From Desmodus rotundus (lineage: Eukaryota; Chordata; Mammalia; Chiroptera; Phyllostomidae): 64,000 bases of DNA. Below are positions 56,330-64,000 of the stretch, piece by piece (the first letter of the stretch is position 1; every line of letters starts with the position of its first letter). The stretch lies in the NCBI RefSeq assembly GCF_022682495.2, contig NC_071392.1, forward strand, positions 88,490,797-88,554,796. The letters run 5' to 3'. The position numbers and the translations under genes are program-made. The notes beneath the pieces were generated by a model. It worked only from the letters and a program-made list of their open reading frames with translations. It had not been told where the DNA came from and did no database searches.

Positions 56330-59278
56330 TAGTCCAACTCTCTGCCGTTCAGTACTCCAGCCCCCTAAGGATACAATTATGAGCTTTCTCAAATAGTGTT
56401 ATCACTTAAACCATCGAAGTCTGCAGACGCTCATAGCATTAGTTATAAATACACAATATATCCTGCTTCTGACTCCTCGTCATTCTGTTCAGTCACCACA
56501 GCTGCTACTGTGTAGCTGTGCCACAGGTCATTGTGTCTCTTCGGTGTCCTCAATGGGCCTCAGTTTCCTCAAACTTCAAAACCAAGGTGAGCTCAAAGCA
56601 CTGTAACACCCCGCACAAGCCCGCAGTTCCACCGTTCTGTGATTACCACTGTGGATATTCTGCCTTTTTTGTTCTAACTCCCATCACACTGACTGACTGA
56701 TGTGGATTTTTAGCTCAGAAAATAAGATCAGTAGCTCTGGAGAGACCTTCCAGATTATCAGCTCCAACCCCTGCCCTTTGCGGATAAGGAAACTTAGGGC
56801 TTGTGTGAGGAAATTATTGCCTCAACTTTCCAGAGTCCACAAGCGCTGACCCTAGATGTCAACTCGCCCACTGATATAATTCTCCCTCCTCTACGCCATG
56901 AAAGTTTTTTTCTTGCATTTTTACTTAAATCAATGACATGTTCAAGTAAATCTGGTCAATGAGATGCAACTCCTAGGCACAGATATATCGGAATATTAAA
57001 GCCAGAAAACAGGCAAAGGGAGCAGAAAAACAGCGTAATGGTGCCCAGGCAGACACATTAGCGCTGATCCGCTGCACCAGGGACAGCAATGACATAAGGA
57101 CAAGCCGAAAGAGATTCCGAGGTTTGGGGCAAGGAAGACATTTAATAAAAATGGAAATAAGACTTGGAGAAGTGAAGCTATGCCTTTGTTGTTGACTTTC
57201 AGGGCCACTAACTTCAGCTGTATTGGGACATCCTTAAAGAAAGGGGTGTGATCTCTTTGTGGACTGAAAGACTTTTTCACCCCAGAATGACAGACTTTAT
57301 ATTTTTCTTTGGAACTGTAGTTTCAAAACTCTACTTAGAATATTCATGAAAAAGGAACCATCTACATCTGTCGCTGTTGCCAATAGCAACCCTCTTTCCC
57401 GCATCGCCAGCTTTTTTGGGTCACAGAAGCGCCTGGGTCTCTCTCACTTTACGTCACTCAGCCTCCAAAACTCAGTTCTTTTCTTGCTGCCTTGTCAAGT
57501 GTTTTTGCAACTTCCAGGATCGCTCTTTGAGTTCTCTTCCGGTCTGTGTGGTGCATTCTGTTCTCATTTCATCTACTGCTTGTCCTATCCCTTCATTTCT
57601 TCACAGCCATCCTGATGCATTCCAAGACTTCTAAAAGCATAACTGGTAGGGAATACCAGGGCTGTAACATTTTCCATATATACCATTGTTCTACAAACCA
57701 ACTAGTTTAGAGCATCCAGGAATTTGTTTCAAAGAAGGCCTACCAGAACTCCAGCTGCAATTAAATGCTAAATCGCGGCAACAATGTATTTTAAAAATGC
57801 CTGTAGGCACTAGGTCAAAGTCTGAACATCCCAGTGTGGTGTTTATAAAGTCACCCCAGCACTAGGAAGAGTACAGCCTTTCTCCAAGGCTTCCCCAGAG
57901 TCTCGCAGGACACAGAAGAACCCTGAGCGTGAATCAAACAGGTAGAATGTCAGAGGATGATCCAGTAAGTTCAGGTAGGTGGCGTGGCCATCTGGTCATG
58001 AGAAGAAAAGTTCCTCAAGCCTCATAGTTGCAGAGTCTGTTTTCAGTCTCATATTCTGGTTCTGCCTCCTTGTCATTCCATTGCAAAGCCGTCCATCCCA
58101 GCCTCTCTAAGTGACAGCTAGACTCAGTCCCTGCTGAGGTGTTGACCTCGATTAGCTGCTCTCGACAGAGAGCTTGATCCTTGGAAGTCACCACAGGAAA
58201 CCCCCACGATCCATGAGATAGACATGTATATCAGAACAAGATTTAATCCGTAGTCCATTGGGATAAATATTGTGAATGCAATTTCTTCCTTTCACATCGT
58301 ACTTCAGAAGCTCAAATTCAAAAGCATAGTCTTCATTGACCTTTTAAGGAAAATACAACTTCAAGACAGTGCTGCAGGGAGAAAGGCAGAATAAACAGAA
58401 AACTGTCAGAGGAGATGGCACCATGGTAAAGTTGTCGAAGGATTGAATGTCAGAGGCAAACATCATTAGACCACTCAGAAGTAAAGGCTAAATGCTTTTT
58501 CTAGTAACCACCTTAGCCTTGTGCCACAAACACAAGCAGGGTGTGTGATCCGGGCTAATTACATCAAAGGATTACCATTCCAGTTCATCTTTCTTCTTCT
58601 CAGATAAGCAGATAAGAAACAGATGAACACAGGCTTTGGGTTGTAGTCCCTATAGAGACTGGTGCTTTTAACTCTCTGCCCCACACAGCAGGGCGAGAAC
58701 ACTCCGCCGTTCCCTTGTTTTCCACTCATAGCAGAAATTTAGAGGTGAGCCTATTATAAAACATTCCGTTTTTGAAGAGTCATTATCTTTTCCATGGTTT
58801 AAAAAAGGATCATTTTGCATCTTTAAACTCATTATTTAGCATGATTTTCACACAAAGATATATAGTGATGGCAATAAAATCAAAACCAAAGAAACCACTA
58901 AAACCTAATCATTTATTTGCAAGAATTAACGCTATTTTCCTTGAAAGAAGCAAAGGTAGAAAGCATAGGTGTGTTAAACGCAGTCCTTGCAATAATCCCG
59001 TTCTCTTAAGTCTTCAGAAATTTATGATCAAAGAGACGTCCAGCCTTTTTCTATTCAAGTCTGTCTCGGGCAGGGAGCAGAGGAGAACACGGGTAAGAAG
59101 CTCAGTGGGAGGTAAGGGGCCTTTTCTCTCTGTTCTCTCTGGAGCCCAACTGTATCTGTGTCTCTGGCTCAGAAAACTGAACAAGAAAGCTGGCTCCGCA
59201 CCAGAATGTCATACGTGAACATTTTCCATTGCCCTCAAGATAAGAGTCACCCAACTAGGGCACATAATTTGAATATTG
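56330..59278 (+). other. Unique intron
   Basis: No gene. 56745-56860 ('gataaggaaacttagggctt') may be an ancient MIR-like remnant. Nothing else recognised. Confidence 0.5.
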
Positions 59279-59513
59279 GTTTTTTTTAATCTTCATCTGA
59301 GGACATTTTTTCAATGCTTTTTTAGAGAGAGGAAGTGTGGGTCAGGGAGAGAAATATCAATGTGAGAAAAAAGCATTGATTTGTTGGTCCCCATAGGCTC
59401 CCCAACCAGGGACCAAACCCACAACCCAGGTACATGCCCTGACCAGGAATCAAACCCTCAACCTTTGGGTGTAGGTGACAACACTTCAACCAGCTGAGCC
59501 ACACTGGCCAGAG
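59279..59513 (-). mobile_element. VES-type bat SINE, antisense
   Basis: It begins with the complement of the tail ('cttcatctgaggacattttt') and ends 'cagctgagccacactggcca', the complement of the tRNA-like head. The tail motif is shared with the copy at 52737. Confidence 0.88.
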
Positions 59514-60255
59514 CTGGATTATTTTTCAGGCAAAGGTTGCAGTTTTCCAGTGGACCGTAGTCTGAAGTTGCAGAGGACTAGACATGAGCATTCCTATGTT
59601 CCCATCCTCTTGCTGCCAAAAACCAATGTTAAGAACTTGAGAAAAGCATGCCCCTGCTCCAGGTCTCTTTTCCCCTCTCTGTCAAATGGGGAACTTAGAG
59701 TTTGTGCCTTTAAGTCTTTTCCAATTTGTGAGTGATGGGGGGCGGGGGGAAAGCAAAACTACCTTGTTCCTAATTGATGAAAGCTTACCGTATTATTCGT
59801 CACCAGGGACAATGTCCTCTGAAGGAGAAGACGACAGGAGGTAAGTCATATCCTGAGTGCCTCCCGAGCCGGCCTCATCCGCCTGGTCAGAGCATAATAC
59901 ACGTGCGTGGGAACTGGGCCTTTCAACTCTGTGGTCCTAACACCTAGGACACCAGGCACTTTGTAGGTGTGAGTGGCAAAGGTGAGTCACTGGTCTATAT
60001 TTGGACTCAATAACTTGAAGAACTGCCTTCCAGACCTGACACTAGGAGACCAATCTGACTTGCAGATACAAGCAGAGACCAGGCCCTCCTAAGATTAACC
60101 CCGCCCTGGCTGTGTTTATTCCAGTCATTAATCTCCTAATCTAATGAGTTTGCCACCGGATGATTTTTATCTGATTATTCCAATTCATCACATTTAATTA
60201 GGTCATTATTTCTGCCTTCCATTCCAGGGAGGAGAAAGCATTGGCTGAGAAATAT
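59514..60255 (+). other. Unique intron
   Basis: 60100-60235 has several homeodomain-like sites ('cattaatctcctaatctaat', 'tttaattaggtcattatt'). No gene. Confidence 0.45.
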
Positions 60256-60261
60256 GTGTGG

Positions 60262-60482
60262 TAGGACTGGGCCAAGCGCTCACACACTAGATCTTATTTC
60301 ATTTAATAGCATCCTCAGAAGCAGCGAGGTGGGAATTATGATGCATATTTTACAGGTGAGGAAGCAGATTGGAGAGTTTAAGTAAATCGCCAAGATTCTC
60401 AGCACGAAGCAGCAGCCCAGCTGAGACTGGAAGCAGGACGGTCCGTCTCCAAAGCCATGTTCTTCCCAGTACGCTAGCCTTT
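60262..60482 (-). repeat. MIR SINE, antisense
   Basis: 'ggccaagcgctcacacacta', 'cttatttcatttaatagcat', 'tgatgcatattttacaggtg' and 'aggaagcagattggagagtt' follow the MIR reverse complement over most of its length. Confidence 0.8.
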
Positions 60483-60534
60483 CCTTCCCCTACCAACTCA
60501 TGCAACATTATTTCTGAGCTCACAGAATGGGCGA

Positions 60535-60554
60535 GGGGGCGGGGGGGGGGGGGG
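60535..60554. repeat. G-run, G5-C-G14
   Basis: A pure G14 run at 60541-60554 preceded by a G-rich lead. Likely indel-prone in sequencing, and a potential quadruplex. Confidence 0.9.
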
Positions 60555-60864
60555 TGGCCCCGAAGCTCAGGAGGACTGTCTGCCATGGCTTTTTCTCAGA
60601 GTGGTGATAGATGATACCGGTCCGGTGGGAGGAGCCTCTCACCGACCGCCCCTGTGGCCGGCAGCATGCATTTTGTTGTGGGTTCCGCTGTAGCTCATGG
60701 TGCAGATACCACCGCAGGCCCCATGCCCCGTGCAGAGCTTCAGGCCGGTTCAGAAGCACCGTCCTTGCCTTCTGTCTCGTCAGGGTCGTATTCTACTCGA
60801 TCCAGTGGGCGAACTTCAATCTGTGCCTTTTCAACTAATAATGGCTAATGCTTTTTTAAAATAC

Positions 60865-60900
60865 ATATGTGTGTATGTGTGTGTGTATATATATATGTAA
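60865..60900. repeat. (TATG/TG/TA)n simple repeat
   Basis: 'atgtgtgtatgtgtgtgtgt' running into 'atatatatatg'. Low complexity. Confidence 0.92.
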
Positions 60901-60992
60901 CCAATTCTTTCTGTTCTTTCTAAAAAAATGTGTTATTTGAATTTTTGCACTTAATGGCTTTGGACAGTGATAATAGTAAATGAAAAGCTAAT

Positions 60993-61179
60993 CAGGGGTG
61001 TCCAACCTGTGACCTGCAGGCCGCATGTAGCCCAGGATGGCTGTGAATGCAGCCCAACACAAAATCATAAACTTACTTAAAACATCATGAGATTTTTTTT
61101 GTGTGATTATGTGTCACAATGCACACAACTGTTCTTCTTCCAGTGTGGCGCGGAGATGCCAAAAGGTGGGACACCCCCG
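60993..61179. mobile_element. hAT-type MITE (CAGGGGTGTCC ends)
   Basis: The left end 'caggggtgtccaacctgtga' mirrors the right end 'aggtgggacacccccg'. Interior 'gcaggccgcatgtagcccag' and 'cttcttccagtgtggcgcgg' resemble hAT-Charlie non-autonomous elements of the MER30 style. About 187 bp, no coding. A clean 8-bp target duplication could not be found. Confidence 0.72.
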
Positions 61180-62068
61180 CGAGTGAGTCTAATTTTTTCC
61201 TCAGGTGAAGACAACTAGAAAAGTGGCCAGGTAGTGGTCACTAACTGAACTAGCAAGGAAACGTGATTTGTAAACCATTTTGGAAAAAGAAGATCTGTTC
61301 CCTGAATTCTTCAAGTTTTGAAGAAAGGAACTGCGATTCATTTCCCCTTTTTGGTTCCGACCGTAGATGGGCTCAAACCACTTTGTTCCCATAAATCCAT
61401 AACTATTACAGGGGCATCTGAGTAGCCCCAAGGTGACACTTTAACACACGTCTCTGGCTTCTTCCAGCACGAAGTTAGTGAGGCTGGTGACACAGCTGTG
61501 CTCCTACTTCCGGGCAGCCCCTTTATTGCATGATTAACAAGGGCAAAGGGAGGGAGGATGGGGACCTCAGTGGCAATGTAGGTTCTAATGCCTAATCAAT
61601 TTCCTTCTGCAAGTTTTATTACATTGAGACTTCTGGAGAAAGAAATTGATTGGACTTATTCACCTGGGAACTTTTAAAGAAATAAAGTGGGCTCTTTTAG
61701 TTTTCTATTACAACCTACTTTATGGGCCTAGAGCTAAGGAAAAATGAATGGTCCTGCTCTCATCAGTTACTTTATTCTGGTTTTTGTGCCAGGAATTGAG
61801 AGAGTTGAATGCGGGGGGGGACATGTTAAAGAGAAAAGTAGTACCAAAAAGAACAGATCAAATTTAATATAAACAAAGATGGAAGAAAGGAGGAAAATAC
61901 TTTTAAAAGAGATGATTTAATCTCACCTCTGGTATGTAGATCTTTAGTGAGCACCTACTGTGTGTCTAGCCCTCAACTTGATGCTGGAAATTCAAAGAGG
62001 ATGAAGAAATCATCACGACCTCTGGTGTCCAGGGCTCCCCTACTCGAGTAAGAGAAAAAATATCCATG
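61180..62068 (+). other. Unique intron
   Basis: 61945-62000 ('agtgagcacctactgtgtgt') looks like an ancient MIR/L2-like end. A G10 run lies at 61812-61821. No gene. Confidence 0.5.
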
Positions 62069-62279
62069 TACCATGTTTTTCAGACCGTAAGACGCACTAG
62101 ACCATAACGCTTGCCTAGGTTTTAGAGGAGGAAAATAGGAAAAAAAAAAACCCTCTCCACTGCCGCAACCTCCCACCCCCCAGCGAGCTAGGTAAGCTAC
62201 ATTTGGACTATAAGACACACCCCCATTTTCCTCCCAAATTTGGGGGGGTAGTGCATTTTATAGTCTGAAAAATACGGTA
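62069..62279. mobile_element. TA-flanked inverted-repeat MITE, ~211 bp
   Basis: The left end 'taccatgtttttcagaccgt' (continuing 'aagacgcacta') mirrors the right end 'gtctgaaaaatacggta' (preceded by 'tagtgcattttata'). A secondary 'ggactataagacacaccccc' lies before the right arm. No coding sequence. The TA at each outer end fits a TA target duplication. Confidence 0.8.
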
Positions 62280-62744
62280 TGTATTAAAAGACAGAGATGT
62301 AGATAGTTGTAAATGACTGGGTGGACCCATGACAAAGGCGGGCAGGGAGTGATGACCGTTTAAGAGGCTCCTCAGTCTGGGGCCAGAATAAGGCACCTTC
62401 CAAAGAAGCCACAATGTGAAATTAGTCTTACAGTGGTCCACAGCGTTAGGGAAAAGGTGTTTGCTTTGAGAAAAAAAATAGTAGAGGTGTGAAAAAAGAA
62501 AGAAAACAGAGAAAAACAGTATGAGTCAGAAGGGTTTGGAGCTGCGTGAGCATGCTGGACAAGACAAGGAACCTCAGCAGCAAGGTGAGGGATGAGCACA
62601 ACCCATCCCAGGAGACCACAGGTGCGGTGCAGGGGACAGGGGTCAGACTTGGGGGACAGAAAACCAAGGACTGTTTATAAGGAAAGGATGATATGATCAG
62701 ACTTGTGTTTGGGTAAATGATTATAGAATGATTATGGAGCATAA

Positions 62745-62985
62745 TTTTTAAAGATTTTACTTATTTATTGAGAGAGGGGAAAGGAGGGAGGGAGAGAAAC
62801 ATTGATGTGAGAGAGAAACATCGATGGGTTGCCTCTCCTATGCACCCAGGCTGGAGACCCCAACTGAGGACCCCGACCAGGGATTGAACCCACAACCAGA
62901 CATGTGCCCTCACCGGGAATCAAACCAGCGACATTTTGCTTTGAGGGACAACCCCCAACCAACTGAGCCACACCGGTCAGGGCCA
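62745..62985 (-). mobile_element. VES-type bat SINE, antisense, with TSD
   Basis: It begins 'tttttaaagattttacttat' (tail complement) and ends 'actgagccacaccggtcagg' then 'gcca'. An 8-bp direct repeat 'gagcataa' flanks it (62737-62744 and 62986-62993). The 145-codon minus-strand frame at 62765-63202 runs over it and is not a gene. Confidence 0.92.
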
Positions 62986-62993
62986 GAGCATAA

Positions 62994-64000
62994 ATGTTAC
63001 TAAGAAAATACAAGAGACCAAAGAGGATACCAGGGTTTATCTTTTTCACCGTAAACGGAATGCCTCTGCCAAACTCATTTTGAAGTGACCTCCATTGCGT
63101 TAAGTGGGCAGTGAGTGGAGAACATAGGAATGATGTATATTTCCAGCCATTAACATCTGGACTATGAAGATGCACTTGGACTTGAGTTAGCATACAGAAC
63201 ATACTTTCCTATTGAGGCCACTGAATTAGCAGGTCTTGTCATTCGTAATTCCACGTGCTCATGCAGTATCTTTGGAGGGTGCTAGTCTAGTGGCCCTCTT
63301 TGGGGTTTGAGCATTTGCAGAGAATGGCTCTGTTTCACAATTTCAAAGTTACTGAGCCATGAGGCATGTCAAGAAGGGCAAACGAAATCCACTCACTGCC
63401 AGGCTTGTTATTCTTCAGGCCAGTCACTTCGTCACTGAATCTGTGTGTCTTTTGTAAAGAGTATCGCAGTGGTCCTATCCTACTGACCTTGCAGGGCTAT
63501 GAGGGACTATAAGAGGAAACCACGTACTTTTACAGATCTAGGTGTTTGGATTGTCTGTGAGTGTCAGTGTGTACTGTGACTATCAGTGCCCTTCTTTATC
63601 ATTTTTCCCCTCCGTGAGGCAGCCAGCCCCCTTACATTCTCATCTCCCTGCAAGGATCAAATTTCTCATTTCCTTCATCAAATGCTAAGTGTAAAAATGT
63701 GGTACAAGTTACTAACATATTGAGTAAAAATAGTGAATTTCCCTTGATAGGAATTGCAAACCTTGTCTCAGCCCCCTCAACCATGAAACAAAAGTAGAGA
63801 TGTTAGTGTTTCTGAGGAAGAGGTGGGTCTAATGGTTTGGGCCAGGGTCCTGTACATGCGCATAACATCAAGATAGTTGATTACATCCTTCAGATCTTCA
63901 GTGTTCTGACTCACTTTTTGTCTGGGGACAGATTTTACATTCCCTCTTAGCTCTGGATTCCGGCAGCGGGCAGGCAGTGGTAACATCATGCTCCCCACAC
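62994..64000 (+). other. Unique intron to window end
   Basis: No repeat, RNA gene or exon recognised. Confidence 0.5.

Larger units (their letters stand above)
2587..64000 (+). other. CNTNAP2: CNTNAP2 intron, 5' portion (downstream of the exon)
   Basis: The remaining 61.4 kb contains no open frame with a recognisable protein family plus splice sites, so it is read as a single intron continuing past the window. The next CNTNAP2 exon should continue the fibrinogen-like region from a split Asp/Gly-type codon, and it is not present here. Content is old and bat-specific repeats, listed separately, with unique AT-rich sequence between them. Confidence 0.85.

Noticed and set aside
62765..63202. 145-codon minus-strand frame
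   Set aside because: Its 3' part is the antisense VES SINE at 62745-62985; not a gene.

Overview
The window is mammalian nuclear DNA, almost certainly from a bat. Bat origin is shown by eight tRNA-derived SINEs with the VES-type head (variants of 'ccctggctggtgtggctcag'), by LINE-1 3' ends of the kind common in bats, and by a mariner copy. MIR, L2, MER5, MLT1 and MLT2 remnants are the usual ancient eutherian background. There is no sign of bacterial or viral gene organisation. Nearly every open frame is a chance frame in intron or repeat sequence.

One protein-coding exon can be supported: 2386-2586 (+), 201 bp, 67 codons, phase 1 at both ends, with good splice sites. Its peptide (short landmarks: [33 protein letters not shown]) matches the fibrinogen-like region of CNTNAP2 (contactin-associated protein-like 2, CASPR2). 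So 1-2385 is the 3' end of one CNTNAP2 intron and 2587-64000 is the first 61.4 kb of the next. The exon is probably human exon 13, from memory. CNTNAP2 is known as one of the largest mammalian genes, so a single exon in 64 kb is expected.

Layout: 1-4.5 kb holds the exon, a (GT)n tract, and a MER5 hAT copy split by an MLT1 LTR. 4.5-8 kb is AT-rich unique intron. 8-12 kb holds VES SINEs, MIRs and an antisense L1 3' end. At 14.1-14.75 kb there is an internally deleted mariner carrying a truncated U4 snRNA retropseudogene with target-site duplications. 15-22 kb is mostly unrecognised intron. At 22.7-24.1 kb there is antisense L1 broken by a TAGATA-type satellite. 26.8-30.4 kb holds MIR, L1, MLT1, VES and L2. 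At 32.6-32.9 kb there is a fold-back (inverted-repeat) element. 30.5-30.7 and 33.7-34.2 kb are AT-rich stretches dense in POU/homeodomain-like sites that could be conserved enhancers. 37.5-43 kb holds sense L1, a 5'-inverted (twin-primed) L1, a VES copy, a TA-flanked inverted-repeat element and another L1. 48-53 kb holds L2, L1, MIR and VES. 56 kb has an MLT2-type LTR. 59-63 kb holds VES, MIR, a hAT-type MITE, a second TA-flanked MITE and a further VES.

I found no second gene, CRISPR array, operon or obviously new biological system. The most informative structures are the nested and rearranged retroelements and the inverted-repeat MITEs. Repeat names come from memory of consensus sequences and were not computed. 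Boundaries are approximate except where target-site duplications fix them.
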